Assembly: GCA_902574225.1 (NCBI GenBank)
Contig: CACGMO010000014.1
Span: 1-60,774, forward strand
Direction of reading: 5' to 3'
Length of the DNA stretch: 60,774 bases
From: an uncultured Alphaproteobacteria bacterium
Lineage (GTDB): Bacteria; Pseudomonadota; Alphaproteobacteria; Rhodobacterales; Rhodobacteraceae
Shown piece after piece: positions 37,734 to 47,371 of the stretch. Made by a program: the position numbers and the translations under genes. The notes beneath the pieces are model-generated. The model was given only the letters and a program-made list of their open reading frames with translations, did no database searches and was not told the origin of the DNA. Positions within the stretch are counted from its first letter, which is position 1. The number at the start of each line of letters is the position of its first letter.

Positions 37734-38428
37734 TTGTATAACAAGCTTTCCAAGTGCTTGGATATTACCTGAGCAAAAAACTCTAAATAATCTGTTGACT
37801 GATCAACCGAAAAAGTGGACTCCTCGACTGACTCAAAAAAAAGAAATCCTTTAAATTCGCTATTAACTATGAGGGAGATAATTGCTTCCGATTTTGTGCT
37901 CTTTTCTCTAGCAATTAATTGCTCAGCCTGTTTTTTTTTATCGTTAGCTACATTTGTGAGGCGAACGGTTTTTCCTTTTGTTATTCCTATTTTCTGTGCA
38001 AATTTGGTTATCTCCTCATCAGATTTCAAAATACAGTTTTGAGTATTGGAATTAGAGAATGTATTGTCGCTTACAACTATTTTTATTACATCTACACGTA
38101 ATATTTCTGTGGCTTTTAAACATAAAAATTTAAAAAGGGCACCTATATCCCTTGTTTCAATAGTTTTTAAGCAACACTTATGAATTTTCTTAATTCCCAA
38201 TTGATTTTCGTAAGCATGTTGAATTATTTGACTGTTGGTACTTTTTAATTTTTCTACTTTCTCTCCAAGTTTTTTTAGAAAAACATTTCTGATATCGATC
38301 AGATTTTCTTCATCAGGAAAATCTGAGTCCTTTAAAAGTGCAAGCAATAATTCCTTGTCCAGTAAAATTAAGTCTGGATTTTCTAATATTTTTTGTCGCT
38401 CTTCAGGAACTATTTCAATTTTATTCAT
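37730..38428 (-). CDS. DUF484 family protein
   Basis: 232-residue GAF-like protein of unknown function. An N-terminal helical part rich in LEK contains ILENPDLIL. A coiled segment (KLGEKVEKLKS) follows, then a GAF-type alpha/beta domain around residues 90-230. It is widely conserved directly upstream of xerC, with overlapping reading frames as here, which suggests a role linked to recombinase expression or cell cycle, but this is unproven. It starts 7 nt after the aldolase gene stop. Confidence 0.85.
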   Translation of the reverse strand: MNKIEIVPEERQKILENPDLILLDKELLLALLKDSDFPDEENLIDIRNVFLKKLGEKVEKLKSTNSQIIQHAYENQLGIKKIHKCCLKTIETRDIGALFKFLCLKATEILRVDVIKIVVSDNTFSNSNTQNCILKSDEEITKFAQKIGITKGKTVRLTNVANDKKKQAEQLIAREKSTKSEAIISLIVNSEFKGFLFFESVEESTFSVDQSTDYLEFFAQVISKHLESLLYK

Positions 38429-38435
38429 ATATTTT

Positions 38436-39089
38436 TTAAATAATAGATTGACCAGTTTTTTCCCAGTCAGCCGTAAATTGGCTTAAACCAGAGTCAGTTA
38501 GGGGATGCTTTACAAGCTTTTCAAAAATATCTAAGGGAATTGTTGCAACATCTGCTCCAAAGCATGCGCATTGTTTTACATGATTGATTGTTCGTATAGA
38601 TGCCGCCAGAATTTTAGTCGAAAATTTATAGTTTGAATAAATTAACTTTATATCCGATATCAAATCTATTCCTTCTAAATTTAAATCATCTAAACGGCCA
38701 ATAAAAGGACTTACGTACTCAGCACCAGCTTTTGCAGCTAAAAGAGCTTGCGAAGAAGAAAAACAAAGAGTCATATTCACACTTATACCTTTGTTGGATA
38801 AAGTTTTACACGCCTTCAATCCATCCCAAGTGATCGGAAGTTTAACAGTAACGTTCTCTGCTATCTCGGCAAGCTTTATACCTTCTTGTACCATTGTATC
38901 TGAATCTAGCGCTGATACCTCGGCACTTACAGAGCCAGAAACTATTCCTGCCAATTCAGATATCACCTCGATCATGTTTTTACCTGACTTTAATATGATT
39001 GATGGGTTGGTTGTTACGCCGTCTATAAGACCGAGTCCACAGTACTCGCGTATCTTATCAATGTCTGAACCATCCAAAAAAAGCTGCAT
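38436..39089 (-). CDS. fsa: Transaldolase/fructose-6-phosphate aldolase family protein
   Basis: Small (217 residues) single-barrel class I aldolase of the TalC/FSA subgroup. The Schiff-base lysine lies in NVTVKLPITWDG; DGVTTNPSII at the N-terminus and SPFIGRLDD are family marks. Whether it acts as transaldolase of the pentose phosphate pathway or as fructose-6-phosphate aldolase cannot be told from sequence; as the only candidate visible here, transaldolase is the more useful role. It leads the fsa-DUF484-xerC run and is divergent from priA. Confidence 0.9.
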   Translation of the reverse strand: MQLFLDGSDIDKIREYCGLGLIDGVTTNPSIILKSGKNMIEVISELAGIVSGSVSAEVSALDSDTMVQEGIKLAEIAENVTVKLPITWDGLKACKTLSNKGISVNMTLCFSSSQALLAAKAGAEYVSPFIGRLDDLNLEGIDLISDIKLIYSNYKFSTKILAASIRTINHVKQCACFGADVATIPLDIFEKLVKHPLTDSGLSQFTADWEKTGQSII

Positions 39090-39121
39090 GAAATCTTATC
39101 CAATTTAATATATTTTCTTGG

Positions 39122-39150
39122 ACTTTAGTCTATATGGTGATTTATTTCAA
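39122..39150 (-). promoter_or_regulatory. Promoter for fsa-DUF484-xerC
   Basis: Minus-strand TTGAAA (39150-39145), 17-bp spacer, TAAAGT (39127-39122) in the 90-nt region divergent from priA, giving a leader of about 25 nt. Confidence 0.45.
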
Positions 39151-39179
39151 AGGAAGAGAAAAAGTGTAAACTCAGATAA

Positions 39180-41351
39180 ATGGCATTTGAAAGACAGTTT
39201 GGAGTTATCTTCACAAACCCAAAGCTTCCAGTTTTGGACTACAGTACCATAGATGAGAATATTGGAATTGGCAGTTTAGTAGAAGTGCCTTTAGCTTCCA
39301 GAGTGGTCGTTGGCGTTGTTTGGAGTGCGGGAGATAGTCAGTTTGATCATAGTCGACTTAAAAAGATCATCGGAACTGTTAACAATATAAAATTGGAGCC
39401 CGATTTTATTTATTTCTTGAAAAAGACACATGCTTACACGTTATCTCCAATACAATCTTTCTTAAAAATGGCTGTTCAAAACTTAAAGTTTCATAAAGAT
39501 CAAAAAATGCCTATTGCCTATTCGCTGAATACCTACAATCACTCCCATATCACAAAGCGTCAAAAGGAACTTATTAGCTATTTTAAAGAGCAACCTCAGA
39601 GAATCGCTCAATATAAAAAAATAAAAAAAGATCTAGGTGTAAGTTCTTCAGTTGTAAGAAGTTTGGAAAATAAAGGAGTGTTATCAAAAGTCTCCGAAAA
39701 TAAACATAAACAAGAAAAAATTTTCAATGAACCGATTACATTATCTTCTCAACAGAGACAAGCTGTGGCAAAAATAAGAGAAAAGTATGTAAAGAATGAG
39801 TTTCAGTCATGGCTATTATTTGGTGTTACTGGTTCAGGTAAAACCGAGGTTTATTTGAATCTAGCAAATGAGCGTATAGAAAAAGGAGAACAAGTTCTTA
39901 TTTTATTACCTGAAATTTCTTTAACTGTAGATTTTAAACAACGTATTATGAAAAGATACGGAGAGCTTGCAGGTGAATGGCATTCACAACTATCTTTAAA
40001 CGAAAGACGAAAAGTGTTTAAGAATGTAGTAAGCGGTCATTTAAAGCTTCTGATAGGAGCCAGATCAGCGCTTTTTTTACCATTTAAAAACTTAAAACTT
40101 ATCATTGTCGATGAGGAGCATGATCCTTCTTATAAGCAAGAAGAAGCTCCAATATATAATGCAAGAGATCTCGCTGTTTTAAGAGCTTCAACTTTGAAAT
40201 CACGGATCATTCTATCTTCAGCTACTCCCAGTATCGAGACATGGCATAATTGTAGATTGGGTAAGTATCATAAAGTTGACCTACCTAAACGTTTTGGCGA
40301 GGTTTATGAACCGAGAGTGACTTTAATTGATATGAATGTTGAAGAAACCCCAAAAAATAGTTGGATATCTGTTCCAATCATTGATCAGATAAGGATAAGT
40401 TTGGAAAAAAAAGAGCAAATTCTAATTTTTCTGAATAGAAGGGGTTATGCGCCAATAGCATTTTGTACAGCATGCAGAATTTCTTTGAAGTGTAAAAATT
40501 GCAGTACAAAGCTAGTTTATCATAAGACAAAAAACTGTTACCTGTGCCATATATGTGGATATAAAGTTTCAGAGAAAACGAAGTGTGTTAAGTGTAAGTC
40601 GGATGATAATTTTATACCTATTGGGCCAGGTGTTGAAAGAATTAGAGATGAGATTTCCACATTGTTTCCCAATGCTTCGTCACAGATTTTTTCTTCCGAT
40701 AGTTTTTCAAAGGGAGAAAAACATTTAGAAGATATGGATAAAATAAAGTCAGGGGAAATTAATATCATTATTGGTACTCAATTGGTAGCCAAAGGATATA
40801 ATCTTCCTCATTTGAAGCTCGTAGCTGTAATTGATGCAGACATGGGTCTAAATGCTGGCGATCATAGGGTAATGGAAAAAAGCTATCAGGTAATTAAACA
40901 AGTTATAGGGCGAGCAGGACGGTATGCCTCTGACGGGCGAGCGTTAATTCAAACTTGGATGCCTCGACATCCTGTCTTACAAGCGTTATTAAAAGATCAT
41001 GGAGAAACATTTCTTAACACTGAGTTAGAACAAAGAATAGAAGCTAATGTTCCGCCTCACGGAAAATTTATATCGTTGATATTGTCAGGAAGAAAGGAAA
41101 GCACACTTATAGATTTTGGTAAGGAATTAAAAAATCAATTTTATTCACTAAAATTACAGGACTTTGAGATTTTTGGTCCTGCTGTCGCACCAATTTCAAG
41201 AATAAAAAATAAAACGAGAGTAAGGTTACTTATAAAGTCGAATAAAATGACAAAAATATCGCAGATCGAAGTGCGAGACTGGCTGAAAAATATTACAGTT
41301 CCAAATAATATTTACTTTAGTGTAGACATTGATCCGTATAATTTCTATTAG
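39180..41351 (+). CDS. priA: Primosomal protein N' (replication restart helicase PriA)
   Basis: Reloads the replisome at stalled forks. An N-terminal 3'-end-binding domain and winged-helix (residues about 10-180) precede the SF2 helicase with Walker A GVTGSGKTEVYL and the DEEH box. The zinc module between helicase motifs carries eight cysteines (CTAC, CKNC, CHIC, CVKC spacing). 723 residues is normal. hisC follows 29 nt downstream. Confidence 0.95.
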   Translation: MAFERQFGVIFTNPKLPVLDYSTIDENIGIGSLVEVPLASRVVVGVVWSAGDSQFDHSRLKKIIGTVNNIKLEPDFIYFLKKTHAYTLSPIQSFLKMAVQNLKFHKDQKMPIAYSLNTYNHSHITKRQKELISYFKEQPQRIAQYKKIKKDLGVSSSVVRSLENKGVLSKVSENKHKQEKIFNEPITLSSQQRQAVAKIREKYVKNEFQSWLLFGVTGSGKTEVYLNLANERIEKGEQVLILLPEISLTVDFKQRIMKRYGELAGEWHSQLSLNERRKVFKNVVSGHLKLLIGARSALFLPFKNLKLIIVDEEHDPSYKQEEAPIYNARDLAVLRASTLKSRIILSSATPSIETWHNCRLGKYHKVDLPKRFGEVYEPRVTLIDMNVEETPKNSWISVPIIDQIRISLEKKEQILIFLNRRGYAPIAFCTACRISLKCKNCSTKLVYHKTKNCYLCHICGYKVSEKTKCVKCKSDDNFIPIGPGVERIRDEISTLFPNASSQIFSSDSFSKGEKHLEDMDKIKSGEINIIIGTQLVAKGYNLPHLKLVAVIDADMGLNAGDHRVMEKSYQVIKQVIGRAGRYASDGRALIQTWMPRHPVLQALLKDHGETFLNTELEQRIEANVPPHGKFISLILSGRKESTLIDFGKELKNQFYSLKLQDFEIFGPAVAPISRIKNKTRVRLLIKSNKMTKISQIEVRDWLKNITVPNNIYFSVDIDPYNFY

Positions 41352-41380
41352 TTCAGAAGAGTTATTATTTAAAAAGACTG

Positions 41381-42484
41381 ATGAAAAATTCTGATATTAA
41401 CATAAGGCCCCTATCCCATTTTTACAATATGCCTTTGTATGAAAGCGGAGAAAGTGTTATCAGGGGCAAAGAAAATGTAGTAAAGTTGAGTGCGAACGAG
41501 AACATGAATGGCCCATGTAATGAGGTGCTCAATCAGTTTGCATATTACTCTAAAAACATTTTCGAGTATCCAGATAGTAATCATTTTTTTCTGCGACGTA
41601 AAATCGGCGAGATAAATGATGTAGATCCTAATAGAATAATTTGTGGCGCTGGATCTGATGAGATCATCCAATTATTATGCCGCTGTTTCTGTGAGAAAAA
41701 TGATGAGGTTATTTATACGGAGCATGGCTTTTTAATGTATAAGTTGTCTGCTTTAGCCGCTGGAGCTAAGCCTGTAGAGGTTAAAGAAAAAAACCGCACT
41801 ACATCTGTAGAGAATATTTGTGCAGCTATTACAGCCAAAACAAAGATGATTTTTTTGGCAAACCCAAATAATCCAACAGGAACTATGATTTCAGAAACTA
41901 AAGTAGAGGAGCTTCTAAATAAAATACCTGAAAACATTTTACTTGTCTTGGATGGTGCTTACTCAGAATATGTGGATTCTTATGATGGAGGAATCTCACT
42001 AGTAAATAAATATGGAAATTTATTTGTGACTAGAACGTTTTCTAAAATATTCGGGCTTGGTGGATTGCGCGTAGGGTGGGGCTATGGTGCAAGAGATATA
42101 ACAGATGTTTTGAATTCAGTTCGATCACCTTTTAACATATCGTCTTTGGGTTTGAAAATGGCCGAATTAAGTATTGCAGATATAAAGTTCGTTAACGAGC
42201 AAAGAGAGCTCAACAGAGTAAATAGAGAAGCACTCCGAAATAAATTGCTTGGTCTTGGATTGAAAATCGATCAATCGTTTGCAAACTTTTTGCTCCTTAG
42301 ATTTCTGAGCGAAGAGCAAGCCAATACAATTGATTTATTCTTAAAGGGAAAAGGGTTTATTTTAAGAAAGGTTGGCTCTTATGGCCTTCCAAAATGCCTC
42401 AGACTTTCAATTGGTAGCAAAGAAATATGCGAAAAGCTATATTTAACCCTAGCGGAGTATTTTGAAAAAAATGGAAGAGTTTAG
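41381..42484 (+). CDS. hisC: Histidinol-phosphate aminotransferase
   Basis: Fold-type I PLP aminotransferase, 367 residues, acting in histidine synthesis and possibly also on aromatic keto acids. Visible are GAGSDEIIQ for cofactor phosphate, ANPNNPTGT, LDGAYSEY with the pyridine Asp/Tyr, and the PLP lysine in RTFSKIFGLGGLRVGW. It is fused in expression to tyrC by a 14-nt overlap; that linkage suggests aromatic aminotransferase duty as well, as is found for HisC-type enzymes elsewhere. Confidence 0.92.
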   Translation: MKNSDINIRPLSHFYNMPLYESGESVIRGKENVVKLSANENMNGPCNEVLNQFAYYSKNIFEYPDSNHFFLRRKIGEINDVDPNRIICGAGSDEIIQLLCRCFCEKNDEVIYTEHGFLMYKLSALAAGAKPVEVKEKNRTTSVENICAAITAKTKMIFLANPNNPTGTMISETKVEELLNKIPENILLVLDGAYSEYVDSYDGGISLVNKYGNLFVTRTFSKIFGLGGLRVGWGYGARDITDVLNSVRSPFNISSLGLKMAELSIADIKFVNEQRELNRVNREALRNKLLGLGLKIDQSFANFLLLRFLSEEQANTIDLFLKGKGFILRKVGSYGLPKCLRLSIGSKEICEKLYLTLAEYFEKNGRV

Positions 42485-43376
42485 AAATATATCGGTTATC
42501 GGTCTAGGTTTAATTGCGTCCTCAATATGTCTGACTTTAAGACAAAAAGATCCCACAATTAAATTGGTAGGATACGATAAGGATAAAGTAGTAAGAAATA
42601 GAGCGAAAAAGATCGGTTTATGCAAAGTTGAAAGCAATTTAGACAACGCGGTGAGCGGGTCCCAGCTTATAATACTCTGTGTACCCGTAGGCCAAATGCA
42701 AGCTGTAACACAGAGATTAAAAAAAATTATTGAGCCCGGGACAACAATCACAGACGTGGGATCAGTAAAACTGTCAGTTATTGAAGAAATAGAGTCTAAC
42801 ATTGAGAGCGTTGGAGGGAAGTATGTTCCCTCTCACCCCATTGCTGGAACCGAAAGATCGGGGCCTGACGCAGGTTACGCTGGACTGTTTGAAGGCCGCT
42901 GGTGCATACTGACACCCACAAAAAAAACTAACAAGAAAGCATTGAATAGTCTTGAGACCTTTTGGAAGTTTCTAGGTATGCAAACTAAAATAATGACACC
43001 TGAGCATCATGATCTAGTTCTTGCCGTCACATCTCATGCACCTCATTTAATTGCATATACTATGGTAGGGGTTGTTGATGACCTAGAAACAGTTACAAAG
43101 TCGGAAATAATCAATTACTCAGCAGCGGGTTTCAGAGACTTCACAAGAATAGCGGCGTCTGACCCAGTTATGTGGAGAGATATTTTTTTAAATAATCAAG
43201 ATGCGCATTTGGAAGTATTAGGTCGATTTACGGAGGAACTATTTTCATTGCAGCGAGCCATACGAAAAAGAGACGGAGAATATTTGTTAAAATATTTTGA
43301 AAGAACTAGAAGCATAAGGAAAGGTATAGTAGCTGCCGGTCAAGATACAGTTACACCAAACTTTGGGAGAGACTAG
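42471..43376 (+). CDS. tyrC: Prephenate/arogenate dehydrogenase
   Basis: NAD(P)-dependent oxidative decarboxylation toward tyrosine. Rossmann start ISVIGLGLIASSI, catalytic His region HPIAGTERSGPD, and TSHAPHLIAY in the dimer helix domain. About 301 residues, with no ACT or chorismate mutase domain fused, fitting the alphaproteobacterial cyclohexadienyl type. ATG 42471 is chosen; UUG 42462, with GGAG 4 nt before it, is possible. It overlaps hisC, and its stop shares CTAG with the convergent DUF2125 gene. Confidence 0.92.
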   Translation: MEEFRNISVIGLGLIASSICLTLRQKDPTIKLVGYDKDKVVRNRAKKIGLCKVESNLDNAVSGSQLIILCVPVGQMQAVTQRLKKIIEPGTTITDVGSVKLSVIEEIESNIESVGGKYVPSHPIAGTERSGPDAGYAGLFEGRWCILTPTKKTNKKALNSLETFWKFLGMQTKIMTPEHHDLVLAVTSHAPHLIAYTMVGVVDDLETVTKSEIINYSAAGFRDFTRIAASDPVMWRDIFLNNQDAHLEVLGRFTEELFSLQRAIRKRDGEYLLKYFERTRSIRKGIVAAGQDTVTPNFGRD

Positions 43377-44356
43377 TATTGTGTTGGAAATTGGTAAATA
43401 GGAATAGCGTTTATATAAAATAACCCTTTATTTAAGCTAAGCTTAATGGGAATTACTTGTAGTTCAGCAGTCCTTGTTGGATTGTTGATGATTAAAAGCA
43501 AGTTGACGATATCTATGATGCTTTGAATTAATTCATTGTCTGTTTTTATTTTTGAGATGTTCTTTGGGCTAAGTTTTAAAATACAAGCAACATCTTCTTC
43601 AGTAGTCAATTCAAACAAGTTTACGGCAACCATATCGTTGCAACTTAGATTAAAAAATCCAATATTGATATCTAGTTTTTCTAACATTATGTTTTCGAGT
43701 TTTATCGTCTTATAAGGTGCTTCTCTGCTTCTTATAACACGATTTAATATTGAACCTTTAAGGATTAACTTATTTGGCTTTTCAGGATCTTTTTTATAAA
43801 TTTTATCCAAAATGCTAACTCCTAAATCATCCGCTTGGAAATAAAAATCTAAATTCATTTGATCCGCATCCTTTAGCGCAAAAATCACTTCCTTAGCTTC
43901 AAGTATTTTAGTGTTTTTATCGTCGGATAGTTGCCAATTTTCTTGTTCAGTGATTAACTTAAATTTACCAGAAAAAGGTCTATTAAATATGCTGGCCTTT
44001 AATTTATCTGATGAGCTATTGAATTTTGGATAGTCCATACTGGTGACCATGGGTTTCTCTAAAAATAGAATAAAATCAGAAAAATTATAAATTAATCTGA
44101 TGATTTCTAATTTTAAGAATTCCAATTTTAAAGGAGTATTACTTAACTGGGATTGAAAATTCGACACTTTTATTCTAAATTTAAAAGGAAAGCCGTCAGT
44201 TGTAATTTTTTGATCGCTTACAGTTACTGCCCATTCATTACTTAAATGCTGTCTAAGCGCTTCTTTTTGAATATTTGCAGCCATTGCCCATACAAAGTAC
44301 AATGCAAATAAAACAGCTAATAGAATTAAGGAAAAGGTATATATTTTTTTTTTCAT
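43373..44356 (-). CDS. DUF2125 envelope protein
   Basis: About 327 residues with a single N-terminal hydrophobic helix (residues 4-25) after a basic start, then a long beta-rich region, so probably inner-membrane anchored with a periplasmic body. The GFPFKFRIKVSNF segment after the helix is the DUF2125 mark, resembling AsmA/YdbH-type lipid-bridge repeats in style. Function unknown. I prefer ATG 44356, which puts the signal anchor at the N-terminus; the frame extends 13 codons further upstream. It is convergent with tyrC and divergent from the ion-channel gene. Confidence 0.78.
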   Translation of the reverse strand: MKKKIYTFSLILLAVLFALYFVWAMAANIQKEALRQHLSNEWAVTVSDQKITTDGFPFKFRIKVSNFQSQLSNTPLKLEFLKLEIIRLIYNFSDFILFLEKPMVTSMDYPKFNSSSDKLKASIFNRPFSGKFKLITEQENWQLSDDKNTKILEAKEVIFALKDADQMNLDFYFQADDLGVSILDKIYKKDPEKPNKLILKGSILNRVIRSREAPYKTIKLENIMLEKLDINIGFFNLSCNDMVAVNLFELTTEEDVACILKLSPKNISKIKTDNELIQSIIDIVNLLLIINNPTRTAELQVIPIKLSLNKGLFYINAIPIYQFPTQY

Positions 44357-44459
44357 GAAAATTTGGTATATGTGACTTTGATTTGGATTCATCAATGGTA
44401 ATACTTTTTCAAGTGGCTAAGAACAATTAATATGACTTTAATAAATTTTTGGATAAATA

Positions 44460-45686
44460 TTGGCAAAGAAAAAAAAATACTCACTCAAATTAGTAAAAGC
44501 TGAAACACAAGGGTTCAGCCAGCCGATACAACAAGTTGTATTAATGCTTATTTCGTTATTGCTAGTAATGGTCGGCAGTTATTTTATGTTCCCTTCCGTT
44601 GCACCTATCTTCTTGTCTTCACCATATTTAAATGGCGTCATTTTAACGGTTTTCTTTTTTGGGATTCTTTGTTGTTTTTGGCAAATATTTGTAATAATCG
44701 CGGCCGTAAACTGGGTTGAGAATTTTGCCCTGGATACGCCAGGTCATGAGTTCTCAGATCCTCCCAGATTGTTGATACCTCTGGCATCTTTATTGAAAGG
44801 GAAAAAATCAAAAACTATCCTAACTTCGAGTTCTTTAAACTCGATACTAGACTCGGTGGCAACTAGATTGAATGAGGCAAGAGATCTAACACGATATGTT
44901 ATTAATCTACTTATTTTTTTAGGTCTCTTAGGGACCTTTTATGGTCTCGCAATTACCGTTCCAGAGGTTGTCAACACTATAAAAAGTTTGGTGCCAAAAG
45001 AAGGGCAAACGGGAATAGAGGTTTTTGATAATTTAATGGCAGGTTTAGAAGGTCAACTTGGTGGTATGGGCACTGCATTTGCATCGTCTCTTCTGGGTTT
45101 GGCTGGTAGTTTAGTGGTTGGTCTTTTGGAGCTATTTGCAAACCATGGCCAAAACAGATTCTATATGCAATTAGAAGAATGGCTTTCATCCTTCACTAGC
45201 ATAGGTATTTTTGGAGATACTGAAAATGTCGATGAGACAACCAATGATGGCAAACTAAGTCCAATTTTATCAGCCGTGGGGGCGCAAATATCCGAGCTTG
45301 GAGAAATGTTTGAAAAATCGATCGACAATGGCGCTAAAACAAATGACCAAATAAATAGCTTATCTAAGGCCATAGAAGAGCTTGCAGGTTCAAAGTTTAT
45401 AGGTCCAAAAACAGTAAGTAGTACTGATGGATTTGATAAAGCCTCTATTGAAAGGTTGGTTTCTTCTCAACAAGATCTGAATACATTAATTAAAGGACAG
45501 TTTGGGGAGAGAAGTAGCCGAGATTTAGAGAACTTGACCCGTCTTAGGAATATTGAAGTGCAACTGTCAAGATTGGTTGATGAATTGGCTAATGCGCGTC
45601 ACGATGCTCTTTCGGAACTAAGATCAGATCTAGCTCATCTCAGTAAGGCGATAATTGATTTGGCAAGGAATAGCAGCAAGGGTTAA
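44460..45686 (+). CDS. MotA/TolQ/ExbB-type ion channel subunit
   Basis: 408-residue inner-membrane protein. Four helices are visible at about residues 26-48, 58-84, 146-167 and 205-226. The third has GLLGTFYGL and the fourth GGMGTAFASSLLGLAG, the conserved pore-lining pair of MotA, TolQ and ExbB. A long cytoplasmic C-terminal tail (residues 240-408) is amphipathic and coiled-coil-like. The start is UUG with GGA upstream. With the MotB-like gene 2 nt downstream it should form a pentamer:dimer proton- or sodium-driven motor. It is not flagellar MotA: no flagellar genes and a different topology. Related pairs are common next to tyrC/hisC in Rhodobacterales, but I know of no assigned function. 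Confidence 0.85.
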   Translation: MAKKKKYSLKLVKAETQGFSQPIQQVVLMLISLLLVMVGSYFMFPSVAPIFLSSPYLNGVILTVFFFGILCCFWQIFVIIAAVNWVENFALDTPGHEFSDPPRLLIPLASLLKGKKSKTILTSSSLNSILDSVATRLNEARDLTRYVINLLIFLGLLGTFYGLAITVPEVVNTIKSLVPKEGQTGIEVFDNLMAGLEGQLGGMGTAFASSLLGLAGSLVVGLLELFANHGQNRFYMQLEEWLSSFTSIGIFGDTENVDETTNDGKLSPILSAVGAQISELGEMFEKSIDNGAKTNDQINSLSKAIEELAGSKFIGPKTVSSTDGFDKASIERLVSSQQDLNTLIKGQFGERSSRDLENLTRLRNIEVQLSRLVDELANARHDALSELRSDLAHLSKAIIDLARNSSKG

Positions 45687-45688
45687 CT

Positions 45689-47371
45689 ATGCTTACCAGG
45701 AGGAGTGGAGAGCGATTTACGACCAATATATGGCCTGGATTTGTGGATGCGATGACGGCCATATTGTTAATCTTAATGTTTATTCTATCAATATTTATGA
45801 TAGTTCAATCAGTTTTACGAGATACAATCTCCTCTCAAAAAATTGAGCTCGATGAGCAGCAAACGGAGCTTTCACAATTAGGGAATAACCTTGAGGATTT
45901 AAGAAACCAATTGGGGATGTTAACAACTGAGAAGTCAAATTTGCAAATTTTATCGAGCGAGCAAAAGGCCAAACTGGATAAGCAAGAGGCTCAGTTACAA
46001 GAAAAAATAAATCTACTTACAAAATTACGAAATGATATGACAATTGCAGAAGCGAAAATAACAGACTTTAAATCCCAAGTTGCGTCTTTGATAGCTAAAC
46101 GCTTAGAGCTTAATGAAAATTTAAAACTTGAGATGGAGAAAACATCTAGAGAGATTTCAAACAGGGAAGCCGCGGAGATGGCTTTAGCTGCTGCGAGAGA
46201 TACCATTAGTCGAAAAATTTCTAAAGAAAAAATGATGGCAGCATCTAACGAAGCTTTAGAGCAATTAGTAAAAAAATTAAAATTTGAAAATAAGTCACTG
46301 GAAAACTTAACGGAGGAAAAGGAGATTGAGCTTAGTAGGGTTAAAGATAAGATGGAGTCGATTAATAGGGATTTGACTGATGCCGAGAAACAGCGAGTAC
46401 TAGAACAGTATGCGATAAAAAATTTACAAGAAAGTCTAATGGAGAAGAAGGAAGAGTTAGCCCTTATAACCCTTACTATTGAAGAAGAAAGAAAAAAAGC
46501 GCTGGAAACACTTAAAGTATTAGCCGCTTCAAGAGAAGCGCAACGGATCTTAAAAGAACGTGCTGATGCATTTGAGAAAAAATTGTCCGGAAATGATACT
46601 ATTCTCAAGGAGAAGGATTTAGCTCTGAGGGAGGCAAGGCTAAGATTGAGTGTTCAGGAGGAAAAAGCCAAAGCTTCAATTCAAGAGGTAGCTAATCTAA
46701 CACTGCAAACAAATTCCCTTAAAGAGAGACTGGAGGAATTAACAGGGATATTAGATGCAACTATCGAAAAGGACTTTTCTAATAATGTAGAAATTAAATC
46801 ATTAGGACAAAAATTAAATGCCGCCCTAGCAAAAGTTGCATCTGAACAAAAAATAAGAGCTGAGCTAGAAGAAAAGGAGCGAAAGAGATTAGAAAATGAA
46901 ACGAAGAACCTTCGAGAATATAGATCTGTATTTTTTGGGAGATTAAAAAAAATCCTTGGAGACATTGAGGGTATTGACGTCGTTGGCGATAGATTTGTTT
47001 TTTCTTCCGAAGTTTTATTTGATAGAGGTTCTGCTGATATCGGGTTGGCGGGTAAACTTCAGTTGGATACTATATCAAATGTACTTAAAGATATTTCGCA
47101 AAAGATACCCGAGGATATAAATTGGGTTCTTAGAGTAGACGGCCATACTGATAAAACACCGGTTAGTCAGAACAGCATTTTCAAGGATAATTGGGAATTA
47201 AGCCAGGCTAGGTCGCTGTCTGTAGTTAAGTATATGATTACCAACCACGAAATAGATCCCAAAAGAATGTCTGCGGCAGGGTTCGGAGAGCATCAGCCAA
47301 TTTCTTCCTCCGACTTAAAAGAGGATCTCGCTAAAAACAGGCGGATAGAATTCAAGTTAACAGAGCGATAA
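45689..47371 (+). CDS. MotB/OmpA-like peptidoglycan-binding stator subunit with very long coiled coil
   Basis: 560 residues in three parts. An N-terminal transmembrane helix (about 18-41) has Asp20 in FVDAMTA, aligning with the ion-carrying Asp of MotB. A charged, heptad-rich coiled coil of about 365 residues runs from 45 to 410. A C-terminal OmpA/Pal domain (about 420-560) has FDRGSADIG, VDGHTDKTPV, NWELSQARS and NRRIEFKL, the peptidoglycan-binding elements. It pairs with the preceding channel gene. MotB and TolR have far shorter linkers, so this is a distinct architecture. The stop abuts the convergent clpA stop with no bases between. Confidence 0.85.
   Translation: MLTRRSGERFTTNIWPGFVDAMTAILLILMFILSIFMIVQSVLRDTISSQKIELDEQQTELSQLGNNLEDLRNQLGMLTTEKSNLQILSSEQKAKLDKQEAQLQEKINLLTKLRNDMTIAEAKITDFKSQVASLIAKRLELNENLKLEMEKTSREISNREAAEMALAAARDTISRKISKEKMMAASNEALEQLVKKLKFENKSLENLTEEKEIELSRVKDKMESINRDLTDAEKQRVLEQYAIKNLQESLMEKKEELALITLTIEEERKKALETLKVLAASREAQRILKERADAFEKKLSGNDTILKEKDLALREARLRLSVQEEKAKASIQEVANLTLQTNSLKERLEELTGILDATIEKDFSNNVEIKSLGQKLNAALAKVASEQKIRAELEEKERKRLENETKNLREYRSVFFGRLKKILGDIEGIDVVGDRFVFSSEVLFDRGSADIGLAGKLQLDTISNVLKDISQKIPEDINWVLRVDGHTDKTPVSQNSIFKDNWELSQARSLSVVKYMITNHEIDPKRMSAAGFGEHQPISSSDLKEDLAKNRRIEFKLTER

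Noticed and set aside
44460-47371. Zorya-type anti-phage defence (ZorA/ZorB)
   Set aside because: The A/B pair shares the MotA/MotB logic, but no ZorC, ZorD or ZorE genes are nearby, neighbours are housekeeping, and the long coil is in the B subunit rather than as a long A-subunit tail.
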